Both the position numbers and the translations under genes were made by a program. The notes under the pieces were generated by a model. That model was not told where the DNA came from and did not search any database. It saw only the letters and a list, made by a program, of their open reading frames with translations. Below are positions 25,331 through 32,745 of a stretch of 48,613 nt of DNA, one piece after another; the first letter of the stretch is position 1; every line of letters begins with the position of its first letter. The DNA is from Desulfovibrio porci (GTDB taxonomy: Bacteria; Desulfobacterota; Desulfovibrionia; Desulfovibrionales; Desulfovibrionaceae): positions 1-48,613 of the forward strand of contig NZ_VUMH01000018.1 in the NCBI RefSeq assembly GCF_009696265.1, given 5' to 3'.

Positions 25331-25703
25331 GTCCCATGCCGGTTTCGACCGGCAAAGCCGCCTGGACCTGGCCATGATCTACGCCCGGCTCTGCAAGCTG
25401 CTGGCCGACCAGGGACAGACCGTGGTCATCGCCACCATTTCCCTGTTCCATGAGGTTCACGCCTGGAACCGCGCCCATCTGCCGGGCTATCTGGAGGTTT
25501 TTCTGGACGTGCCCGAAAGCGCGCGGCGGAACCGTGATCCCAAAGGACTCCACGCGGCGGCGGATCAGGGCAGGATGACGCAGATGGCCGGGCGGGACAC
25601 GACGATAGACCTGCCCGAAGCCCCGCACCTGACTCTGGACACGGCGAAACTTTCTGCCGAGGTCTGCCTCAGGAAGCTCCTTGAAATTCTGCACGGCGCA
25701 TGA
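25331..25703 (+). pseudogene. C-terminal fragment of an APS-kinase-like (CDP-amidate kinase-like) protein
   Basis: In frame with the preceding fragment, the reading HAGFDRQSRLDLAMIYARLCKLLADQGQTVVIATISLFHEVHAWNRAHLPGYLEVFLDV is the second half of a CysC-type kinase; its P-loop and first strands are missing. In Campylobacter the CysC-like protein Cj1415 phosphorylates cytidine diphosphoramidate. The join therefore marks an internal deletion that removed the end of the glutamine kinase-like gene, anything between, and the start of this kinase. The ending up to the TGA at 25703 looks natural. It is unlikely to be active. Confidence 0.65.
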
Positions 25704-25757
25704 CATACCGGTGGCGCATTGCCCGGCTCACGTGCTGAACGGCAGTCCGACCCTTAC

Positions 25758-27911
25758 TTAATCCTTGGCGTGCAGACCACGCAAGCAGCGTAATACCTCG
25801 CGTGATCTTTCATTCTCCCCATTTGCCCGCATGATTTCCGCAAGGGCAAGGATTTTCCGTCTCCCGCTTCTGTCCAGATCAGCTATCTTGCGGACGGTGA
25901 GCAGGGCTGAAGCCCATTGCCCCGACATACCGTGCAGCAGGGCGCATTCCACGTTCAGGGCAGGATCTTCCCGAACTCTGTGCCGCAGAAGTCCAAGGGC
26001 GCTCTTCAGGCAGACATGGGCCTGCCGCGTATTCTGAAAACTGACGGGCACATCGTCCACATGGATGGCCAGCGGCCCTTCGGATATGAAAAATGCGGGC
26101 ATGTTGCCCTGAACCGCCGCTTCCAATATTCCCCGGCATAAAAAATACGCCACGCCTTTTTCGCAACAGGAACAGAGCTTCCCCCAGAGATCCAACAGGG
26201 CGGACGCCTCCCGCACGCGTCCGTTTTCAAGCCGGAGGCAGAAGGCCAAAACATAAAAACGCTCCGGCAAAACCTCCTCGCTCCGGGCCAGCGCATCGTC
26301 AAGAAAAACGCACGCCGCTTGAGAGCGTTTAGCAGCCGTGCGCAGCAACCGCGCGGCCATTCCGGCCAGCACGATGTCGAGGGGCAGAGTCAGAGCCTTG
26401 TCTAGGGAGCGGACCAGCTCCGGCGAACCGGGCCGATAGCGGGACAGAACCTCGGCCAGCCAGACAAAAAGCGCGGCGCAATCCGAATGTCTGTCCCGCA
26501 TATGCAGCAGGAGGCCGCACATCCATTCCGGAGAAGCCGCGCTCAAGGCCATTTCTATTTGTACGCGCAGGTTTTCCTTGGCGGGAAAACGGTAATAACG
26601 GCCCCAAGAGAGCAGGCAGGAACGCACGAACAATAGCGCCACACGTCCGTCCGCACCGATGAGATCGCGACTCCAAGGCATGAGCCACGGAGGATCATTG
26701 GCTTTCCATTCTCCGAACGGTTCCGCCAGAAGCCGCAACCAGTCAACGGGACGGTCATATGGGGTATCGCCCTTATTCAGCACGATCCAGTCCGGAACGG
26801 GATTGTCCTTGAGCATATCGTTAATATGCCCGCAGAGATATGCGCATGAAGCCCCAAAATGGCAAATGTCGGCATCCCGCTGGCGCCGGATTGTCTCTTC
26901 CCAGACCACCGTATGCCGTAGCGCATGCCTGACGGCATCGACAACCATGGCCCCGCTATGGGCCAAATAGGCGAGTCCTTCATGCGTCACCCCGTTGTCA
27001 CCACCCTTTTCGGCGGGACACAGCCGAATGGCCGGGCGCAACGCCGTGTAAACGAAGTTTTTCCATACGGAAGAATAATCCGTAATCATAAAATCGGCTG
27101 AAGCTATATAAGTAATATTTTCATCGCCGACATCCCAGATAAAGCCCGGTTCCGCAGCAAATTCCTCCCGAATGCTCAGCAAAAGAGGATTTTCCCTGTT
27201 TGTTGGAAAGGGGCGCAAGACAAAGTTCCAGTCGGGGAAGGCGCGCAGCGTGCTCTTGATAGCCTCCCGCCAGAGCAGGACACGCTCTTCGGCCTTGTCG
27301 CTTTCCACTGGAAGCCAAAATGGATAAAAGCTGATCCTCCGATGCGGCCCCGGACCAAATCGCGCACGGGCATCGGCAAGAAGATCGAATTTTGGATAAC
27401 CCGCCGGGATAACCGTATATGTGTGATTTTTCATTATTTTCACACTATTGGGATATCTCCAGAACGGAAAAGCGGCGGCTTCCGGCGTCGGCGCGACCGC
27501 GTAATCCGCCCAGTAGCGTTCTCCCGACGGCACCGCCGTTGAAAGATTGTGCGGGAACAGGCAGACCTTGCCCGCAAAGCCCGCGGGTTTGTCGCCGCAG
27601 CACAGATCGTCCGTAAACAAAAGATTGATAAAGGGGCAGTGACGTAACAGAGCCGCATTGTCCAACTGCCTGACCAGCCCGAAATATTCCTGGGGACAAA
27701 GCTTGCGGAATCGCTCTACTCCGGCATGTCGGAGCAGCAGAATGGTCTGATAGCCTTTTTCCCTCAGCATGTTACGAAAAAAAAGCATAACGTCCACTGA
27801 GGAACGGACATTCACGGTCGCCCACAACGCGATGACCGGGCGTGCATCAAGCAAAGCCCCCAAACGGTGACAATCTTCAGCGGAGCGCAATGCGAGCACT
27901 TCTTGCGGCAT
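25758..27911 (-). CDS. CDP-glycerol glycerophosphotransferase-like protein with helical-repeat C-terminus
   Basis: A 717-residue protein. Residues about 10-300 resemble CDP-glycerol:poly(glycerophosphate) glycerophosphotransferases, with ISFYPFWLP, FPDWNFVLRPFP and the family hallmark ASADFMITDYSSVWKNFVY. The C-terminal 300 residues are all helical and look like TPR-type repeats without clear consensus. It probably transfers a glycerol-phosphate or similar group to a surface glycan. It converges with the decayed phosphoramidate-like genes and lies in the same surface-polysaccharide island. ATG 27911 is preferred, with GGAGG 6 nt before it; a TTG at 27941 would add ten residues. Confidence 0.75.
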   Translation of the reverse strand: MPQEVLALRSAEDCHRLGALLDARPVIALWATVNVRSSVDVMLFFRNMLREKGYQTILLLRHAGVERFRKLCPQEYFGLVRQLDNAALLRHCPFINLLFTDDLCCGDKPAGFAGKVCLFPHNLSTAVPSGERYWADYAVAPTPEAAAFPFWRYPNSVKIMKNHTYTVIPAGYPKFDLLADARARFGPGPHRRISFYPFWLPVESDKAEERVLLWREAIKSTLRAFPDWNFVLRPFPTNRENPLLLSIREEFAAEPGFIWDVGDENITYIASADFMITDYSSVWKNFVYTALRPAIRLCPAEKGGDNGVTHEGLAYLAHSGAMVVDAVRHALRHTVVWEETIRRQRDADICHFGASCAYLCGHINDMLKDNPVPDWIVLNKGDTPYDRPVDWLRLLAEPFGEWKANDPPWLMPWSRDLIGADGRVALLFVRSCLLSWGRYYRFPAKENLRVQIEMALSAASPEWMCGLLLHMRDRHSDCAALFVWLAEVLSRYRPGSPELVRSLDKALTLPLDIVLAGMAARLLRTAAKRSQAACVFLDDALARSEEVLPERFYVLAFCLRLENGRVREASALLDLWGKLCSCCEKGVAYFLCRGILEAAVQGNMPAFFISEGPLAIHVDDVPVSFQNTRQAHVCLKSALGLLRHRVREDPALNVECALLHGMSGQWASALLTVRKIADLDRSGRRKILALAEIMRANGENERSREVLRCLRGLHAKD

Positions 27912-28038
27912 GAGTTCCTCCAAAATGTCCTTCCAGTACAATAACGGTCCGGCAACATCACACGCAGGTCCAGTGTCCGCCTATAGTTGCGCACGCCCCT
28001 GCGTGGTGGCCTGACGAAGACAGCGTACAGGTCCAGCC
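27912..28038. other. Intergenic gap upstream of the glycerophosphotransferase-like gene
   Basis: No gene is supported. A short leftward reading into this gap (upstream of 27911) is not protein-like enough to call. On the minus strand CTGGACCTG occurs twice about 60 bp apart; its meaning is unknown. Confidence 0.3.
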
Positions 28039-28536
28039 TTATGCTCCCGCACCCGTCCGGACGCTTTCTCCCCGATTCAGCCCCAGCAGCACCGCCGCGC
28101 CGCCGAGCAGCGGGCGGCGCGACGAGACATGCAGTCCCGCGCGGAGGACAAGCCCTTCAAGGCCGCCCCGCGCCAGAAATGCCGTCAGGGCCGTGCCGCC
28201 ACGGGTTCCCGGCCAGAGTCCCGGCCAGGCCCCCAACAGACCGCGCGCCAGCAGACAGGCAGGCAGTTCCAGATTGCGTTCCGGCAGCTTGAAATCCGCC
28301 GCCAGCACTTCCCGCCCTGCTCTGACGGCCAGGCCCAGCAATTCCGCGCCCTCTTCCGGCGGCAGATAAAACAGTACATATGCCAAGCGGATACACGCCG
28401 CATCTCCCTCTTGTGCTCTCAGCAGTCGGTCCCGCGCGGGATTGAGCGGCGCGCCCAGCGCCGCCGTCGGCCAGGGCACGCGCCGGGCCAAAACCGCCTG
28501 CGGGAAAAAACGCGGCGCAAGCGGCGCTTCAGCCAC
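28039..28536 (-). CDS. Hypothetical protein resembling the C-terminal half of a methyltransferase
   Basis: A 165-residue protein starting at GTG 28536, which overlaps the end of the HD gene by 8 nt, with GGAG 9 nt upstream. The stretch RLAYVLFYLPPEEGAELLGLAVRAGREVLAADFKLPERNLELP resembles the region after motif II of class I SAM-dependent methyltransferases. The SAM-binding glycine motif is not visible, so either the protein has another role or it has lost its N-terminal half. Composition is like its neighbours. Confidence 0.45.
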   Translation of the reverse strand: MAEAPLAPRFFPQAVLARRVPWPTAALGAPLNPARDRLLRAQEGDAACIRLAYVLFYLPPEEGAELLGLAVRAGREVLAADFKLPERNLELPACLLARGLLGAWPGLWPGTRGGTALTAFLARGGLEGLVLRAGLHVSSRRPLLGGAAVLLGLNRGESVRTGAGA

Positions 28537-29314
28537 GCGCGTCGGCTCCGTCAAGCCGGGCCAGCAAGGCCGCCCGCGCCGGACCATATACCGCGTTTGA
28601 CGGCAGCCCCTCCAGCAGGCGGCGGGCATGGCCGTCCTCCACAAACTGGCGACGGCTGGCCGCGAAATGCATGTCGAAAAACCAGGTATTCAGCAGTACG
28701 CGGAAATCATTGACGCTGCGCAGATCGGCATAGGCCGCCACCCGCCCTTCCAGGGCCGCGCGCAACACGGCCTGCCCGGCCAGGGCCGGATCATCCGGCA
28801 GGTTCAGAACCACGGTGGGACTGTAGGGGCCAGGTCCGCCCAGATGCTCATCCATAACCCGCAGAATATCCAGCTTGTCCGCGTCGCGCACCACATGCGC
28901 GGCCAGTTCCGTTTCGCGCGGCAGATGCGCGGGCAGGACGAAGCGGTTGTGCAGACCCACGGCGGCCAGGACGATCTTGCGCGTGGCGGCGTCTTCCCCG
29001 GCCAGACGGGCCTCGCGTTTGAGGATTTTCACGCCCAGCAGGCCGTGGTTGCAGGATTCCCGATCCCGGAAGGTATGATAGCGCAAATACTGCTCAAAGC
29101 GGGCCACATCGTGATACAGCGCGGCCAGAAGGCAGGCGCGGGCCAGGGCAGGAGCAAAACCTTCGCTCTCCGCCATGCGCCGGGCATTATCCAGTACGGC
29201 CATGGTATGCTTGAGCTTCAGATCCATGGGCGCGGGGTCGCCGTGCTCCCTGGCGCGTTCCCGCGCGGCATAGGCCGCGAACCATTCTTCATGCTGGCTG
29301 ATGTCCGGGTTCAT
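28529..29314 (-). CDS. HD-domain phosphohydrolase
   Basis: A 261-residue cytoplasmic protein of the HD superfamily of metal-dependent phosphohydrolases. The metal motif is seen as LKHTMAVLDNARRM (first His), LLAALYHDVARFEQY (the HD pair), then CNHGLLGVKIL and VVRDADKLDILRVM (late Asp). The substrate is unknown; relatives act on nucleotides. ATG 29314 is preferred over an in-frame start at 29350, which would add a basic segment unlike the family. The gene is read leftward, away from the cas operon. Confidence 0.8.
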   Translation of the reverse strand: MNPDISQHEEWFAAYAARERAREHGDPAPMDLKLKHTMAVLDNARRMAESEGFAPALARACLLAALYHDVARFEQYLRYHTFRDRESCNHGLLGVKILKREARLAGEDAATRKIVLAAVGLHNRFVLPAHLPRETELAAHVVRDADKLDILRVMDEHLGGPGPYSPTVVLNLPDDPALAGQAVLRAALEGRVAAYADLRSVNDFRVLLNTWFFDMHFAASRRQFVEDGHARRLLEGLPSNAVYGPARAALLARLDGADARG

Positions 29315-29350
29315 GGTTCTGGATGTACGCCGGGGCGGCGCGCAAGGCAA

Positions 29351-29473
29351 GTCCGCCCCCCCCCCACCCCGTAAGAGGTCGCATCCTCACTTTCATCCGC
29401 CGCTCGCGCATTGACCCGGCCCGACAATACCTTTACCTTTATTTGATCACAGCTATACAACAGGAGCGCGCTC
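29351..29473 (+). promoter_or_regulatory. Cas operon upstream region
   Basis: This gap between divergent genes starts with a C10 tract (about 29357-29366). A weak promoter is possible: TTGACC, 17-nt spacer, TACCTT. AGGAG just before 29474 is the ribosome site of cas3. No repeat-like sequence is seen here. Confidence 0.35.
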
Positions 29474-31786
29474 ATGCTCTATGCCCACAGCCTCCCGGAC
29501 CAGGATGTTTCCCAGTGGCAAAGCCTTGAAGATCATCTGCGGGAAAGCGCGCAACGGGCCGGGGCATTCGGTCGCGCATTCGGCGCGGGCGAGTGGGCCG
29601 CGCTGGCCGCCCGCCTGCACGATCTGGGTAAGGCCTCGCCGGAATTCCAGGCCTACATCAGCGGCCAAAACGGACGCCGTCGCATCGACCACTCCACCGC
29701 CGGGGCACGCCTGCTTTTGCAACGCTGGAAGGCCTGGGGCAAGCCGGGAGAATACAGAGCCCTCTGGCTGGCCTACTGCATAGCCGGACACCACGGCGGC
29801 CTGCCGGACCTGGGAGACGGGGCCTCGGATGTGGGCAGCCTGCGTTCCCGCCTGGACCCGGCCTATGCCATCCCCGACTATTCCGCCGGATTGGATCTGG
29901 CGGCGCTGGCTGACATTCCTCAACCGGACGCGCTGCCCTTCCCCTTTCGCCTTGCCAGAGAACATGCCGCATTCAGCGTCACTTTCTTCGTGCGCATGCT
30001 TTTCTCCTGCCTCACGGACGCTGATTTTCTGGATACGGAACACTTTTACACTCCGGAGAATTGTCAGCAGCGCGGCTGCTGGCCTTCTCTGGATACGCTA
30101 TGCGAACGGCTGCACAATTTTTTGTCCACCAAAGGCTTTCTGCGCGCGGCGTCTGACGACAGCCCCATTGTCACGGCCAGAAAAGAAATTCTCGGCCATT
30201 GCCTGGACGCTGCCGCGCTGCCGCCCGGCGCATTCACCCTCACTGTGCCCACCGGCGGCGGCAAAACGCTCTCCTCGCTGGCCTTCGCCCTGGAGCACGC
30301 CCGGCGGCATCAGCTGGACAGAATCATTCTGGTGGCCCCCTACACCAGCATCATTGAGCAGAATGCGCGGGTGCTGCGCGATGTCCTCGGAGAGGAGGCC
30401 GTGCTGGAGCACCACAGCAACTATGTCCACCCCAGTGAGCAGGCGGCGGATCAGTCCGGAGAAAACGCCGACGACCAGGGGCGGGCGGTCCTGCCCTTCA
30501 GGCTGGCCGCCGAAAACTGGGACGCGCCGGTCATCGTCACCACGGCGGTGCAATTCTTTGAATCCCTGTTTTCCAACCGCCCCTCCCGCTGCCGCAAACT
30601 GCACAATATAGCCCGCAGCGTGGTTATTCTGGATGAGGCGCAGATGTTGCCCGTTCCTTTGCTGGAACCTTCGGTGCTCGCGCTGCGGGAACTGACGGAA
30701 CATTACGGCGCAAGCCTTGTGCTCTGCACCGCCACCCAACCGGCGCTGCGCCGGGACGGTCCTCTGAAAAACGGCTTCGCAAAGGACAGCCTGCGCGAAC
30801 TGATCCCCGCCCCACGGGTGGAGGAACTTTTCAGCACCTTCACAACCCAGAGGCGCATGCGTGTTTCCCAGCCGGGCAAGCTCGACAATGAGGAACTGGG
30901 CCGCCGCCTGCGGCAAGAGCATCAGGCGCTCTGCATCGTCAACAGCCGCGCCCAGGCCCGCGCGACCTATGAAAGCCTGGGAAATGACGAAGCCCATTTT
31001 CACCTGAGCGCGCGCATGACGCCGCGACACCGGCTGCTCGTACTGGACGCCGTGCGCCAACGTCTGCGCCGGGGACTACCCTGCCGGGTGGTCAGCACGT
31101 CCCTCATCGAATGCGGGGTGGATATCAGCTTCCCCTGCGTGTACCGGGCCCACTGCGGCCTGGACTCCGTGGCACAGGCCGCGGGCCGCTGCAACCGCTC
31201 GGGCGAACTGCCTTCCGGCAGCCTGTTTGTTTACACGCCGGAACAGCCCCTTTCCTCCGCCCAGGCCGACCTTTATCTGCGCGCCTGTTTTTTCAGCCAG
31301 GTGGCGGAAGAACATGCGGACATCTTTGCCCCGGCGGCGGTGGAAGCCTATTTCAAAGCGCTTTACGGTTTCACGGACCTGGACAAAGAGCGCCTGCTGG
31401 CAATGCTGCGCGAAAAAAATGCCGCATTTCCCCATGCCTTTGACTTCCGGCAGATGGACGCCCGTTACCGTTTCATTACGGACGGCTCGGTTCCGGTGAT
31501 CATCACGCACGGCGCGAAAGACGGCGGCGATCTGGCGGAACAAAGCCATACGCTTGTCCGCCGCCTGGAAACGGAATACCCGCCCCGCCGTCTGACCCTG
31601 CGCCTGCTGCAGGGCTACAGCGTGCAGATTTATCCGCATGAACTGAAAAGGCTGCGCGCGGCTGGCAACCTGGAAACCCTGCACGGCTGCTTTGACGTGC
31701 TGCGCAACGGCGCGGGCTATGATCCGAAACTGGGCCTGCTGGTGGACGACCCCACCCGCCAGACTCCGGAGGACTGCCTTTTTTAA
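29474..31786 (+). CDS. cas3: Type I-C Cas3 nuclease-helicase
   Basis: A 770-residue effector recruited by Cascade to unwind and degrade target DNA. The N-terminal HD nuclease has His49-Asp50 (ARLHDLGKAS), His73 (DHSTAGA) and His106-His107 (GHHGGL). The SF2 helicase has Walker A in VPTGGGKT (Lys264), a DEAQ box (387-390), CTATQP (motif III), and late motifs including SLIECGVDISFP and QAAGRCNRSG. Both domains are complete and fused, as usual for I-C. AGGAG precedes the ATG. A 290-bp gap with unusual content separates it from cas5c. Confidence 0.96.
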   Translation: MLYAHSLPDQDVSQWQSLEDHLRESAQRAGAFGRAFGAGEWAALAARLHDLGKASPEFQAYISGQNGRRRIDHSTAGARLLLQRWKAWGKPGEYRALWLAYCIAGHHGGLPDLGDGASDVGSLRSRLDPAYAIPDYSAGLDLAALADIPQPDALPFPFRLAREHAAFSVTFFVRMLFSCLTDADFLDTEHFYTPENCQQRGCWPSLDTLCERLHNFLSTKGFLRAASDDSPIVTARKEILGHCLDAAALPPGAFTLTVPTGGGKTLSSLAFALEHARRHQLDRIILVAPYTSIIEQNARVLRDVLGEEAVLEHHSNYVHPSEQAADQSGENADDQGRAVLPFRLAAENWDAPVIVTTAVQFFESLFSNRPSRCRKLHNIARSVVILDEAQMLPVPLLEPSVLALRELTEHYGASLVLCTATQPALRRDGPLKNGFAKDSLRELIPAPRVEELFSTFTTQRRMRVSQPGKLDNEELGRRLRQEHQALCIVNSRAQARATYESLGNDEAHFHLSARMTPRHRLLVLDAVRQRLRRGLPCRVVSTSLIECGVDISFPCVYRAHCGLDSVAQAAGRCNRSGELPSGSLFVYTPEQPLSSAQADLYLRACFFSQVAEEHADIFAPAAVEAYFKALYGFTDLDKERLLAMLREKNAAFPHAFDFRQMDARYRFITDGSVPVIITHGAKDGGDLAEQSHTLVRRLETEYPPRRLTLRLLQGYSVQIYPHELKRLRAAGNLETLHGCFDVLRNGAGYDPKLGLLVDDPTRQTPEDCLF

Positions 31787-31807
31787 TTTATAAACCCATT
31801 AATAGAA
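31787..31807 (-). other. Protospacer-like site matching the orphan crRNA-like guide
   Basis: Read on the minus strand, TTC (31807-31805) is followed by TATTAATGGGTTTATA from 31804 downward. The spacer-like sequence after the degenerate repeat (from 31983) starts AATTATTGGGCTTAGA. Positions 2-5, 7-10, 12-14 and 16 agree; 6 is a position type I systems ignore. The PAM fits that of type I-C. Pairing weakens after position 16. The match is seen directly; targeting is inferred. Confidence 0.45.
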
Positions 31808-31815
31808 TTATACTA

Positions 31816-31844
31816 TTGCATTTATATAGAATATTTGTTATGAA
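31816..31844 (+). promoter_or_regulatory. Candidate promoter of the creT-like RNA / second half of the cas operon
   Basis: TTGCAT at 31816-31821, a 17-nt spacer and TATGAA at 31839-31844 form a moderate sigma70-like promoter in AT-rich DNA, 9-20 bp from the protospacer-like site. Transcription would start near 31851. Confidence 0.45.
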
Positions 31845-31850
31845 TTTTTC

Positions 31851-31979
31851 ACTTGAGGGAGTTCTGCCAGCTCCCGCAGGAAGGGATGTGGCCTGTGCAC
31901 AGGCCACATCCGCAAATAAAGGAGGATGACAAGGCGGCGTGACGAGCTGGTCGGCGCATCCATACGCGCCGTGGATTGA
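31851..31979 (+). ncRNA. Candidate CreT-like toxin RNA with Arg-rich mini-ORF
   Basis: Downstream of the candidate promoter lie a small hairpin (GGGAG...CTCCC) and a perfect 26-nt palindrome at about 31885-31910 (arms GATGTGGCCTGTG and CACAGGCCACATC). A very strong Shine-Dalgarno sequence, AAAGGAGG (31918-31925), follows, and a mini-ORF from ATG 31926 to the TGA at 31977-31979, encoding MTRRRDELVGASIRAVD. The three consecutive Arg codons are AGG, CGG and CGT. CreT RNAs sequester rare tRNAs with a strong ribosome site, a start codon and rare Arg codons. The zero spacing between GGAGG and ATG is a weakness of the reading. Alternatively this is only a structured leader for cas5c. Confidence 0.4.
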
Positions 31980-32028
31980 AATAATTATTGGGCTTAGACA
32001 GCGACCACCCGCGCATCTGCGCGCGGGT
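31950..32028 (+). ncRNA. Candidate CreA-like crRNA-like RNA with a degenerate I-C repeat
   Basis: A lone repeat-like sequence at 31950-31982 ends GTGGATTGAAAT, matching 11 of the last 12 bases of the array repeat. Its stem is CGGCGC...GCGCCG instead of the array's CGCCTCC...GGAGGCG: bases changed on both sides, pairing kept. Such a stem should still suit Cas5c processing. The next 35 nt (31983-32017) would be the guide, and a GC-rich hairpin (arms 32007-32014 and 32021-32028) closes it. It is not part of the main array, 5.5 kb away. Confidence 0.5.
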
Positions 32029-32076
32029 ATTTCTGAAACGGACAACGCCGGGACCCGGCATGTTCAGGAGGTACGC

Positions 32077-32745
32077 ATGGCCTACGGCATAGCACTGCAT
32101 GTCTGGGGTGAATATGCCTTATTTACACGACCGGAGACAAAATCGGAACGCATGTCTTACGAAGTAATAACTCCGTCAGCGGCGCGCGGCATTCTTGAAT
32201 CGCTGCACTGGAAACCCGCCATACGCTGGATTATCGACAGGCTGCATATCCTGAATCCTATCCGCTTTGATTCCATACGCCGTAACGAGCTGGCTTGTAA
32301 AGGTTCAGCGCAAAATGCGTCCCAGGCCATGAAAAACATGACGCCACTGCATATCTGCGTGGAGGATGCGCGTCAGCAGCGGGCCTCGTTGGTGCTGCGC
32401 CAAGTGGCTTATGTGATCGAAGCCCATTTTGAACTCACGGACAAGGCCGGACCGGGCGACAACCCGGGCAAGCATCTGGACATCTTCACCCGCCGGGCCA
32501 GAGCCGGACAGTGCTTTCACCGGCCTTGTCTGGGCTGCCGGGAATTTCCCGCCCATTTCACGTTACTGGAAGACAGCCTGCCGCCCTCCCAACTGGCCCG
32601 TGATGCGCCCCGCGATCTGGGCTGGATGCTCTATGACCTGGATTTCGCCCACGGCATGCGGCCCATTTTCTACCGCCCCCGCCTGGAAGGCGGCGTCATC
32701 GACGTGGCGGACTGCCTGCGCCGGTCCGGGGAGGCGCAAGCATGA
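32077..32745 (+). CDS. cas5c: Type I-C Cas5c (Cas5d) crRNA-processing endonuclease
   Basis: A 222-residue RAMP protein that in type I-C replaces Cas6: it cuts the repeat stem-loop and stays on the crRNA 5' handle in Cascade. The start YGIALHVWGEYALFTRPETKSERMSYEVITPSAARGILESLHWKP is typical of the family. ATG 32077 with AGGAGG just upstream is clear. The frame stays open to 31939, adding 46 codons, but those codons read through the degenerate repeat and do not look like protein. It overlaps cas8c by 4 nt. Confidence 0.95.
   Translation: MAYGIALHVWGEYALFTRPETKSERMSYEVITPSAARGILESLHWKPAIRWIIDRLHILNPIRFDSIRRNELACKGSAQNASQAMKNMTPLHICVEDARQQRASLVLRQVAYVIEAHFELTDKAGPGDNPGKHLDIFTRRARAGQCFHRPCLGCREFPAHFTLLEDSLPPSQLARDAPRDLGWMLYDLDFAHGMRPIFYRPRLEGGVIDVADCLRRSGEAQA

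Noticed and set aside
24951..25703. An intact 250-residue protein of combined PEP-synthase and kinase character
   Set aside because: Its first 23 residues are out-of-frame, the true upstream part lies in another frame from 24856, and the kinase part lacks its P-loop; decay is the better reading.
27812..27994. A short minus-strand reading upstream of the glycerophosphotransferase-like gene
   Set aside because: It mostly overlaps that gene in another frame and shows no recognisable motif.
31939..32076. A 46-codon N-terminal extension of Cas5c from GTG 31939
   Set aside because: The family starts at the equivalent of ATG 32077, which has AGGAGG upstream; the extension would read through the degenerate repeat and guide and does not resemble protein.
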